DNA from: Alphaproteobacteria bacterium | Lineage (GTDB): Bacteria; Pseudomonadota; Alphaproteobacteria; Rs-D84 | DNA: 64,000 nucleotides | Direction of reading: 5' to 3' | NCBI GenBank assembly: GCA_017427405.1 | Contig: JAFRSV010000002.1 | Location: 62,001 to 126,000, forward strand | Shown: positions 56,933 through 64,000 of the stretch, one piece after another | Numbering within the stretch: the first letter of the stretch is position 1 | Layout: every line of letters begins with the position of its first letter | Position numbers and translations under genes: made by a program | Notes under the pieces: model-generated | Seen by the model: only the letters and a program-made list of their open reading frames with translations | Told to the model about the DNA's origin: nothing | Database searches by the model: none

Positions 56933-58716
56933 ATACTTTTTGCCGATGGTAACAGTGACATCACCGCAAGTGGAAAATCCGCAGCGTGTGCAAGGTATGA
57001 ACCACTGACCAACAAATCGGCACCGGCACCCCAACATAATCTTGCCGTTTCGGGGTTTATTCCGCCATCAACCGATATTGTAAATCGCAGGCCATATTTT
57101 TTCCTTGTTCCCGCAAGTACAGATATTTTATTCAACACATTCATATTAAACTTTTGTCCCGCCGCGCCGGGTGCAACACCCATTACCATAATTTCATCAA
57201 TGTCACGCAAAATTGTTTTAAGTAACGATACCGAAGATTCCGGATTTAATGCGATACCAACACGTTTTCCGGCGGCACGCACAATTTGAACCGCGCGGCG
57301 CAGGCCGACCGTGTTTGTTGAAAGTATTACCGTGTCCGCGCCGGCGTTTATTGCATCGGTTGCCCATGATGATGGCGCATCGGTCATTAAATGAACATGC
57401 AAATGCCCCGGCCATGCGGCGCGTATTTTTCGTAATTCTTCGATACCGCCAGTTATTTTATCAACGTAAAGTCCGTCCATAATATCAACATGTATTACTG
57501 ATATTCCGCCCGCGCGAAACATTGTGTATGTTTCGGGGCGTGACATATCAAAGCAAAGTGTGCTTGGCATAATCGGAACGGCGGTTTGGCGTTTTTTCTT
57601 TCGTTTTTTGCGATGGAAAATGCCAAAAATTTTGTCGGTTGTTCTTTGCCATTTTTTAAGACGTGCAATGTATGCGCGCCGATATGGGCGCGCCGATTCC
57701 CATATATATTTTGCAAGTGCGCGAACATTTGTGTCGGGGCCGGTTTGTGTTATTTCAATGCCAAATGTTTGCGAAAGTAATTCGACAATTCCATTTAACC
57801 TTGCGCCGCCGCCGGTTATGATTATTTCAGTTGGGTTATATCTTTGGATGTATCGCGCCGAATCATTTTTTATTTGTTCAATCAAATTATAAAAAAACGG
57901 AACAACGATTTCGTTTACATCGGCGCACGAAAAAGCGTACGCGGTGTCCGCCGGACTAAATCGTGCCATTTCATTTGAATAGAGATTTGCCACGCCACGT
58001 TTTATCCTTTCCGCTTCGGAAAAACCTATATCAAGTTTTGTTGATATTTCATTTGTTAAATCATTTCCGCCGATAAAGTGGCCGTCATACCATACTGGGC
58101 CACGGTCGGTCCAAATTGATGCAGTTGTGTGTTCGGCACCAAAGTCAATAAACATTACATTTTTTTTCTTTTGACGCAGAACACATGATGTTAAAAATTG
58201 CGGTGCATAAAATGCCGATGGTTGTATGTGTGATTGACGCAATAAACTTAAAATTTTTTGCATACGTTCGTTTTCAAAAAAAATTCCAGAAATCGTAGAT
58301 GTAAGTTTTGTGTCAATTTGGCCAATTGGGGTCAACAGATTCCGCCCCATTGGCGTATCGTATCGCAGTGGTATAATGTGCATAGGGTAAAAACCATCGG
58401 GGCTATCGATTTTTGCAATTTGTGATTTTACATCAGATGGGGTGATTTTATGTTCACCGTTCCAAACGGTTTCCTTGGTTGATATATTAAAAAATGCGGT
58501 GCCAAAATTTCCGGTTATGTATGCCGTGTCGAAATGCGTCCCCATTTGCCGTTCAAGTTCGTCCGCCACAGATTTTAGTGCAAAAACCGTATCAAAATCA
58601 TCAACCGCATAATATGCCGATTTATCAATCATTGCGTTTCTAACGCGGTGCGCAACCCCACGGACACCGCATGTTCCGATATCAAGACACAAAAAACAAG
58701 AATCAATCATATGCAT
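56929..58716 (-). CDS. ftsA-rpe: Fused cell-division FtsA and ribulose-phosphate 3-epimerase
   Basis: 595 residues in one open frame. Residues ~1-345: FtsA actin-like ATPase, with LDIGTCGVRG (phosphate 1), subdomain 1C with ISTKE..., FIDFGAEHTTASI (phosphate 2, ~189-201) and ITGGGARLNGI (adenosine, ~300-310). A basic linker ~350-378 (ARLKKWQRTTDKIFGIFHRK) resembles the FtsA membrane-targeting helix. Residues ~381-590: Rpe TIM barrel with IHVDIMDGLYV (His409, Asp411), HLHVHLMTDAP (His442), MGVAPGAAGQKFN and ISVDGGINPE (Asp550). All four catalytic positions are kept. Starts 2 bases after the ftsQ stop. No ftsZ follows. Confidence 0.88.
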   Translation of the reverse strand: MHMIDSCFLCLDIGTCGVRGVAHRVRNAMIDKSAYYAVDDFDTVFALKSVADELERQMGTHFDTAYITGNFGTAFFNISTKETVWNGEHKITPSDVKSQIAKIDSPDGFYPMHIIPLRYDTPMGRNLLTPIGQIDTKLTSTISGIFFENERMQKILSLLRQSHIQPSAFYAPQFLTSCVLRQKKKNVMFIDFGAEHTTASIWTDRGPVWYDGHFIGGNDLTNEISTKLDIGFSEAERIKRGVANLYSNEMARFSPADTAYAFSCADVNEIVVPFFYNLIEQIKNDSARYIQRYNPTEIIITGGGARLNGIVELLSQTFGIEITQTGPDTNVRALAKYIWESARPYRRAYIARLKKWQRTTDKIFGIFHRKKRKKKRQTAVPIMPSTLCFDMSRPETYTMFRAGGISVIHVDIMDGLYVDKITGGIEELRKIRAAWPGHLHVHLMTDAPSSWATDAINAGADTVILSTNTVGLRRAVQIVRAAGKRVGIALNPESSVSLLKTILRDIDEIMVMGVAPGAAGQKFNMNVLNKISVLAGTRKKYGLRFTISVDGGINPETARLCWGAGADLLVSGSYLAHAADFPLAVMSLLPSAKSI

Positions 58717-58718
58717 TT

Positions 58719-59399
58719 TTATTTAACCAAAATTCTTGTGTCATCGCGCATATCGATGATTTTTATATCCTTGGATAAGATATTGTGTTTTTTATCCAAA
58801 ACAACAATGTTTCCGATTGCGGCGATTGGGTCATTTTCAGGCAACATAATTGTAATTCCACCAAGTGTCACCAAATTCCACCGACGGCCGTCAATCCATT
58901 CTAAATAATCAAGATTGCCAACAAGATTGTGCGCCGCCTTGGTAATTTCGCCGATTTCGTTTGGAACATTCCCGCGGAAAACAATTGTTCCAATTCCCCG
59001 TGTTTCCGACGGTTTTTTTACGATTGTGCCATCCGCAGATATTGGATAATAAAATGTCCCGTCCGTCCATTCTGCGACCGCGGTGTAAAGTTTTACGCGT
59101 ATCGCAAGGTTGCCGTTTGATAACCGTCGAACCGTGGATTTGCGAACCCCGGGTGTTTGCGCAATGCGTTCGTTCACAAGTTCAAGATTTATTGCACGCG
59201 AATGTGTGCCAGGCGCGATACCTGCCGCCGCAATAATCGGCGTAAGGTCTTTGTCATTTGTGTCGGCGGATATGGATATATGCTGAATCATTGCGGTTGG
59301 GCCATATCCCATATGTGCCATAATAATTCGTGCCGCAAAATAAATGCTAAGCAAAATAGCGGCAATAAAATACATCCAAAACCAAAGATTTCGTTTCAT
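58719..59399 (-). CDS. ftsQ: Cell-division protein FtsQ
   Basis: 226 residues from MKRNLWFWMYFIAAILLSIY, the single membrane helix near the N-terminus; a longer frame upstream is rejected. A POTRA domain follows (QHISISADTNDKDLTPIIAA, then SRAINLELVNERIAQTPGVR and RRLSNGNLAIRVKLYTAVAEW), ending with the FtsQ beta domain. It links the early and late divisome in the periplasm. Its stop is followed at once by the ftsA-rpe start, so they form a division operon. Confidence 0.85.
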   Translation of the reverse strand: MKRNLWFWMYFIAAILLSIYFAARIIMAHMGYGPTAMIQHISISADTNDKDLTPIIAAAGIAPGTHSRAINLELVNERIAQTPGVRKSTVRRLSNGNLAIRVKLYTAVAEWTDGTFYYPISADGTIVKKPSETRGIGTIVFRGNVPNEIGEITKAAHNLVGNLDYLEWIDGRRWNLVTLGGITIMLPENDPIAAIGNIVVLDKKHNILSKDIKIIDMRDDTRILVK

Positions 59400-59452
59400 T
59401 GTGGATATTATAGCATATTTTTGTTTGATATGAAAGTTTTGGGGGTAAATTT

Positions 59453-59833
59453 TTATGTTGCGCGGAGTAAATAACCGCGTTTGAACATGCATTTGCGATA
59501 CGAACCGACCGAACGCGAAGTTGTGTTTCGTGGTACCGAAAGCAGGGCGCGTTGACCAACATCCCGATATTCATTTGATTGGAATGTGACCCAAAGGCCG
59601 TCCCAATCCGGCATACGAACCGTCTGATTCGGCGAAAGCAATTTTGCAATTCGTGAACGGGGCAGGTAAGACGGCTTTGTTATCCCCAGGCATGATTTAT
59701 GGTCACGAACAAACTGTTCCATTGTGACAGATTCATTTTCCCAATTTAGGATTGTTGCGTCATCAATGCTGCCCCCGTTGGGGGATGCACAGGCACATAA
59801 ACCCAGTAATAAAATCACTTTTAATATTTTCAT
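59453..59833 (-). CDS. Putative lipoprotein
   Basis: 126 residues with lipobox LLGLCAC (cysteine ~14). Body includes NWENESVTMEQFVRDHKSC and a C-terminal SVGSYRKCMFKRGY; two cysteines may pair. No family recognised. Located upstream of ftsQ on the same strand. Confidence 0.7.
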   Translation of the reverse strand: MKILKVILLLGLCACASPNGGSIDDATILNWENESVTMEQFVRDHKSCLGITKPSYLPRSRIAKLLSPNQTVRMPDWDGLWVTFQSNEYRDVGQRALLSVPRNTTSRSVGSYRKCMFKRGYLLRAT

Positions 59834-59909
59834 ATTTTACATTATAATTTAATTGCGTTTTTGTGGCAATAGTTTTTATAATGTGTAAAACTATATCGGG
59901 AGAAAAGAG

Positions 59910-60233
59910 ATGGCAACAAACGTTCAGAATTTTATAAAGTTGGCAAATTTCTATAATCAAATGGCCAAGACCATGTCTGCGATATGTGTTAGCAAAGGCG
60001 GAATTCCAATGGAAAAATATGTCGGGCGTTTTTTTGCCGCCGATGTATTAGAATTTGTTGTGGAATATGGGGAACGTTTGCTAAAATCAAAAAAAGATGT
60101 GGCACCGGATGTTGTGTCGGTTATCAATATGTTCAAAAAACAGTTGGCGGGTGTTAAAGAATGGGTGACCGGTTCCCAAAAACCGATATATGAAATGTCA
60201 CTTGAAGAATTCGAACGGGCGATGAATATATAA
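59910..60233 (+). CDS. Hypothetical protein of the secretin unit
   Basis: 107 residues, AGGAGAAAA-like site before ATG. Helical: MATNVQNFIKLANFYNQMAK, FFAADVLEFVVEYGERLLKS and a C-terminal EMSLEEFERAMNI. No family recognised. Probably co-transcribed with the secretin gene 10 bases downstream; it may be a pilotin-like or chaperone-like factor, which is inference. Confidence 0.6.
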   Translation: MATNVQNFIKLANFYNQMAKTMSAICVSKGGIPMEKYVGRFFAADVLEFVVEYGERLLKSKKDVAPDVVSVINMFKKQLAGVKEWVTGSQKPIYEMSLEEFERAMNI

Positions 60234-60243
60234 AGGATGCGGT

Positions 60244-61569
60244 ATGAAAAAATTGATATGTTTTTTGTGTCTTGGGTTTGTGCTTTCGGGGTGTATGGAG
60301 GTTCAAGACCCGTATGATATAGAAGAGGTTGAATATAACACCACCCAGGTTATTGATAATTTGGTTATCGATGATAATTCCGTGCCGATTTTCCCGAAAA
60401 AGGCGGCACTTACCACAGATACCGCACGGCGGTTTTCGGTTGAATTGCCACGGCGTTGCACCGTGAATTGGGATTCGCAACAGGTTGTATCCGTTGTGCC
60501 GGATGAAAAAATCGAAATCGTTCGTTTGAATGTTGGTGACCCCTTGCCAGATTTGACGGTATCAAACTATGATTTTAGAAAGCAGGGTGTGCGTGATACA
60601 TTGGATAAATTACTTGCAGGGACCGATATTGCCGTTATCGAACAAGAACAGATTTATGAACGTATATCGGGGTCGATTGTTGGTGGAAATTTGGCAGATG
60701 CGGTGAATTTAATCACTCATCTTGGGCGTGCGTATTATTCATATGACGAAAAACTTGGTGAATTAAAATTGTTTAGTCGTGGAAAGTGGCTAATTAAAAT
60801 GCCGAAAAATGAAGATATTGTTATGGCGATTTTGGATGCGATGCATGGTGCCGATGTGCGTAATGTTATCGTTGATTGGGGGGATAATACTGTTGTGTTC
60901 GAAGGGAACTATCAGACAGAACGTGAGGTCGCACGTATAATTTCTGATATTGCGTCAAAGAAATATGTGATGGCGTGGGATATGGATGTGTATCGTGTTT
61001 ATCCGCGGACTGATAATCCGATAATCTGGATGAATATGTTGCCGGCGTTTGGTGAAAAGAATATAAAAATGTCAATTCCGGGCGTTGTGGGGCGTGCGTT
61101 GGTTGTTGGACCAGAGGTGAATACGAAAACATTGCAAGAATTTTTGGCGCAACAGGCAAATGTTGTTTTGATATCCCAGGGGCATTTTGTGGTGCCTGAT
61201 GGATGGCAATCGCGATTCGATATTGGTCAGTGTGGCAAGGAGGAAAGATTGGAAACAGACCTGATTGTTGGTGCAACCGCAAAGTATGGCGATTTTGGGG
61301 GCAAGGATAAAATTGATGCAAAAATTGTTCTGCGGACCAGTAATGGCGAACTTTCATCGTTCACAATTCCGTCCAGTGTTGGTGATAACTATGTGATTGT
61401 TGGAATTCCGACACATTCGTTTGTGACAACGCCGGAAACATTGATAAGTCCGTTTGCGGAATTGGTTGTGTTTATGTCGCCACGAATTGTTTCAATTGTA
61501 AATCCGGCGGATGTTCCGGATGATGCGCCGCTTGTTGGTGATGCGTTGCGCGATTGGTTAAAGGAATAA
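60244..61569 (+). CDS. PilN-like outer-membrane secretin (lipoprotein)
   Basis: 441 residues with lipobox LSGC (~cysteine 17) and AAAGGA site. N-domain part, then a secretin region: FEGNYQTEREVARIISDIAS, VNTKTLQEFLAQQANVVLIS and the ending FAELVVFMSPRIVSIVNPA, which matches the secretin terminal strand (--V-LTPRIV). This is the R64 PilN class: a lipoprotein pore for the pilus. It probably works with the PilO/P/Q/R-like genes 26 kb upstream. Confidence 0.78.
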   Translation: MKKLICFLCLGFVLSGCMEVQDPYDIEEVEYNTTQVIDNLVIDDNSVPIFPKKAALTTDTARRFSVELPRRCTVNWDSQQVVSVVPDEKIEIVRLNVGDPLPDLTVSNYDFRKQGVRDTLDKLLAGTDIAVIEQEQIYERISGSIVGGNLADAVNLITHLGRAYYSYDEKLGELKLFSRGKWLIKMPKNEDIVMAILDAMHGADVRNVIVDWGDNTVVFEGNYQTEREVARIISDIASKKYVMAWDMDVYRVYPRTDNPIIWMNMLPAFGEKNIKMSIPGVVGRALVVGPEVNTKTLQEFLAQQANVVLISQGHFVVPDGWQSRFDIGQCGKEERLETDLIVGATAKYGDFGGKDKIDAKIVLRTSNGELSSFTIPSSVGDNYVIVGIPTHSFVTTPETLISPFAELVVFMSPRIVSIVNPADVPDDAPLVGDALRDWLKE

Positions 61570-61573
61570 AGAT

Positions 61574-62827
61574 ATGTTTACGAAACTTGAACGAAAAATT
61601 GCATTTAGATATTTGGCGGCGCGGCGGCGTGGGTTTGGGTCGGTTGTGTCGTGGGTGTCACTTTTGGGAATTATGTTGGGGGTTGCGACACTTATTGTTG
61701 TGATGTCGGTGATGGGCGGTTTTCATGATACATTGCTTGCGCGGATTGTTGGAATGAATGGGCATGTCGTTGTTTATCACCAAGACGGTGCGATTGCGGA
61801 CTATGATTTCTTGGGCGAAAAAATGATGGAAAATAAAACGGTGGCGCGCTCGGTGTCCGCCATTGTGCCAATTGCCGAAGGCCAGGTTATGGTGACCGCG
61901 AACGGAAAAAATTCTGGGGCGATGGTGCGCGGTATTCGTATGGATGATTTGATGACCAAAACCAACAGTGGTGTGCGTATGTATGGGCACGATTTATCTG
62001 ATATTCGTGATGGGGAACTTATTATTGGGTCAACGCTTTCGCGGAATTTAGGGGTGCATATGGGCGAAAGTGTTTCACTTGTTTCCGCCGATAATGCAAC
62101 GCCAACGCCGTTTGGAACAATGCCACGGATTATGTCGTACCCGGTAATGACATCTTTCTTTATGGGAATGTATGAATATGATTCGGGGTATATATTTATG
62201 CCATTGGAAACCGCGCAAAAATATCTGAACCTTGGTGACGCGGTGACGCATATTGATTTGTTCTTGCGTAATCCCGATGATACCGATGCTGTGCGTGATG
62301 CGTTGATTGATGTGTTGCCGGACGGATATATTGTTCGTGATTGGCGCGATTTGAATCGGGGCTTTGTTGGTGCGTTGCAAGTTGAATCTAATGTTATGTT
62401 TTTAATTTTGATGTTGATTGTTATTGTCGCAGCGTTTAATATAGTTTCATCGTTGGTTATGCTGGTCAAGGATAAATCCAAAGACATCGCTGTGTTGCGG
62501 ACATTTGGTGTTTCACGGCGTTCGATGATGCGCATATTTATTTTGTCGGGAACAAGCATTGGTGTCATCGGTGCGGTGTTTGGAACGATATTGGGTGTGG
62601 TGGTTGCGATTTATATCGAACCGATACGGCGATTCTTTCAATGGATGACGGGGCGTGACCTGTTTCCGGCGGAATTGTATTATTTGTCGGAATTGCCATC
62701 GCGTGTGGAATTTGCAAGTGTTTTGGGAATTGCGTTGATTGCGATTGCACTTGCGTTTTTGGCCACGATATATCCGGCATGGAAAGCGGCAAACACCGAC
62801 CCGGTAGAGGTTTTAAGGAATGAATAA
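61574..62827 (+). CDS. lolC: Lipoprotein-releasing permease LolC/LolE
   Basis: 417 residues, four membrane segments (~25-50, ~275-300, ~325-350, ~380-400). N-terminal FRYLAARRRGFGSVVSWVSL and LGIMLGVATLIVVMSVMGGF, and FNIVSSLVMLVKDKSKDIAV then LRTFGVSRRSMMRIFI, are Lol/MacB signatures. Extracts lipoproteins from the inner membrane for transport by LolA. The next gene, lolD, follows 10 bases later. Confidence 0.92.
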   Translation: MFTKLERKIAFRYLAARRRGFGSVVSWVSLLGIMLGVATLIVVMSVMGGFHDTLLARIVGMNGHVVVYHQDGAIADYDFLGEKMMENKTVARSVSAIVPIAEGQVMVTANGKNSGAMVRGIRMDDLMTKTNSGVRMYGHDLSDIRDGELIIGSTLSRNLGVHMGESVSLVSADNATPTPFGTMPRIMSYPVMTSFFMGMYEYDSGYIFMPLETAQKYLNLGDAVTHIDLFLRNPDDTDAVRDALIDVLPDGYIVRDWRDLNRGFVGALQVESNVMFLILMLIVIVAAFNIVSSLVMLVKDKSKDIAVLRTFGVSRRSMMRIFILSGTSIGVIGAVFGTILGVVVAIYIEPIRRFFQWMTGRDLFPAELYYLSELPSRVEFASVLGIALIAIALAFLATIYPAWKAANTDPVEVLRNE

Positions 62828-62837
62828 AGAGAATTAA

Positions 62838-63548
62838 ATGGCGTCGATATTAAATTCTTTGTCACGGGTGAAAAAGGGCGAAGTCGTCCTTTCGGTGCGT
62901 GATATCAAAAAGACATTTATCGAAGGTGGGCAACCATTGCATATTCTAACCGGTGGTGGGTTTGATTTGCACCGTGGTGAGATTGTTGCACTGGTTGGGC
63001 CATCGGGCAGTGGAAAATCCACACTGTTGCAATGTGTTGGGTTGTTGGATAAACCGTCGGGGGGCAGTATTGTTGTATCGGGAACACCGGTGCATAAAAT
63101 GAGTGATGAAATGCGGACAATGGTGCGGCGGCGGAAAATGGGATTTGTGTATCAGCGGCATAATTTATTGTCTGATTTTACGGCGATTGAAAATGTTATG
63201 TTGCCGATGCTTGCCAATGGGGTGGATGCAAGTGTCGCCGCCGCGCGTGCCAAAAATTTATTAAAGGCGGCAAATGTTGCACATCGTGCATCACACTTGC
63301 CGGGGCAAATGTCCGGCGGGGAACAGCAACGAACCGCGGTGGCGCGCGCGCTTGCCAATAATCCCGATATATTGTTGGCGGACGAACCCACGGGCAGTTT
63401 GGATCCAAATCATGCGATTGCGGTTTTTGAACTCTTGTTAGATTTGGTGCGCAAAAATAAAATGGCGATGTTATTTGTCACGCATGATATGTCACTCGCT
63501 AATCGTGCGGACCGACGCATAACAATTAAGGCTGGAAAAGTTAAATAA
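62838..63548 (+). CDS. lolD: Lipoprotein-releasing ATP-binding protein LolD
   Basis: 236 residues. Walker A GPSGSGKSTLLQ, Q-loop region FVYQRHNLLSDFTAIENVML, signature SGGEQQRTAVARALA, Walker B ILLADEPTGSLD and H-loop FVTHD. ATPase of the LolCDE complex. Normal length. Confidence 0.94.
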   Translation: MASILNSLSRVKKGEVVLSVRDIKKTFIEGGQPLHILTGGGFDLHRGEIVALVGPSGSGKSTLLQCVGLLDKPSGGSIVVSGTPVHKMSDEMRTMVRRRKMGFVYQRHNLLSDFTAIENVMLPMLANGVDASVAAARAKNLLKAANVAHRASHLPGQMSGGEQQRTAVARALANNPDILLADEPTGSLDPNHAIAVFELLLDLVRKNKMAMLFVTHDMSLANRADRRITIKAGKVK

Positions 63549-63585
63549 AAAATAATAAACTAATAAAAAAAAGGAGAGAGAAAAA

Positions 63586-64000
63586 ATGAAAGACATTAAA
63601 AATACAAATTGTGAAAATTGCTATATCTGTTCGCGGAAACAAAAGTTTTGGGCGTGGGTTTTGCTGTTTGGTATATTTGGGTGTGGGGTTATGACGGGGC
63701 TTTATCCGTTGGGACATAAATTGACCAATACGCCGGATTCCGCCGTAAAGACGGAATCAAAAGAACCGGATGTTGTTGTTGATTTGTCGGACCCGGAACC
63801 ACAAAAACCGTGCGAAATAAACGAAAAGGTTTTGAAAACGCGTCTTGCGCGGAACATTGATGATACGCACCCGGGGGCATTTACCGCACACCAAAATAAT
63901 ATGTTGGTTTATAAACGGTTGTTTAATACGGGGTGTTTGGAAAATCGCGATTATTTTTCGGAAATGGCGGCAAATGAACGGATATACATGGATGCACTTG
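63586..64000 (+). CDS. Partial membrane-anchored protein, runs off the window
   Basis: 5' part only (138 codons). AAGGAGAG site precedes ATG. N-terminus MKDIKNTNCENCYICSRKQK has cysteines, then a membrane helix (WAWVLLFGIFGCGVMTGLY), then a polar region with a PEPQKP-type linker and ...TGCLENRDYFSEM. No stop within the window. Family not recognised. Spacing and strand suggest co-transcription with lolCD. Confidence 0.6.
   Translation, partial: MKDIKNTNCENCYICSRKQKFWAWVLLFGIFGCGVMTGLYPLGHKLTNTPDSAVKTESKEPDVVVDLSDPEPQKPCEINEKVLKTRLARNIDDTHPGAFTAHQNNMLVYKRLFNTGCLENRDYFSEMAANERIYMDAL

Overview
The window looks like a chromosomal segment of an AT-rich Gram-negative bacterium, most likely a host-associated or gut-type alphaproteobacterium. 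The reasons are lipid A genes (LpxK, LpxC, a PagL-like barrel), LolCD, an AsmA-family protein, the divisome genes FtsQ and FtsA, a DUF3768 protein, P-type VirB3/VirB4 and an R64-like type IVB pilus apparatus. Taxonomy is inference from gene content only.

Layout. 0.2-3.6 kb: minus-strand VirB3/VirB4 block with a secreted HExxH protein. 3.6-3.8 kb: dense cluster of DnaA-box-like 9-mers (candidate origin) before rpmJ, then a short SufBD-like protein and ychF. 5.9-23.7 kb: AT-rich accessory region ending in the initiator tRNA-Met gene. It holds a Bro-N protein, a RhuM/HD pair, a complete 3,023-bp IS1595-like transposon (28-bp inverted repeats, 8-bp target duplication, a superinfection-immunity-like gene and a structured RNA), a cytosine methyltransferase, a HUH Rep-like protein, a RloA/RloB-like pair, a trimeric autotransporter adhesin and two serine recombinases. 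23.8-40.5 kb: core genes (LrgAB, DUF374, LpxK, LpxC, type IVB pilus PilO/P/Q/R-like, GyrB, HhH glycosylase-like, UDG, PagL-like). 40.65-44.99 kb: a 4.35-kb island in an elongator tRNA-Met gene with 27-bp direct repeats. It has an integrase carrying an N-terminal excisionase-like HTH, helically phased repeats at both ends and a two-gene ATPase plus partner cargo. 45-64 kb: core genes, including AspS behind a T-box leader, UvrB, TsaE, a fused FtsA-Rpe protein, FtsQ, a PilN-like secretin, LolC, LolD and a 3'-truncated ORF.

How the parts fit. The two tRNA-Met genes are integration hot spots. Most cargo resembles anti-phage or inter-element conflict genes (methyltransferase, RloAB, superinfection immunity, ATPase plus partner, RhuM/HD). 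Promoters followed at once by terminators in the first island suggest attenuation or antitermination control. Dispersed intergenic repeats (AGTGTTAGTGG-type arms around hairpins, and tRNA-3'-end-like pieces) recur across the window.

Most notable: the FtsA-Rpe fusion, the T-box in front of aspS, the structured RNA in the transposon, and the integrase-excisionase island with its phased repeats and unfamiliar cargo. All calls come from reading the sequence; no database search was run.
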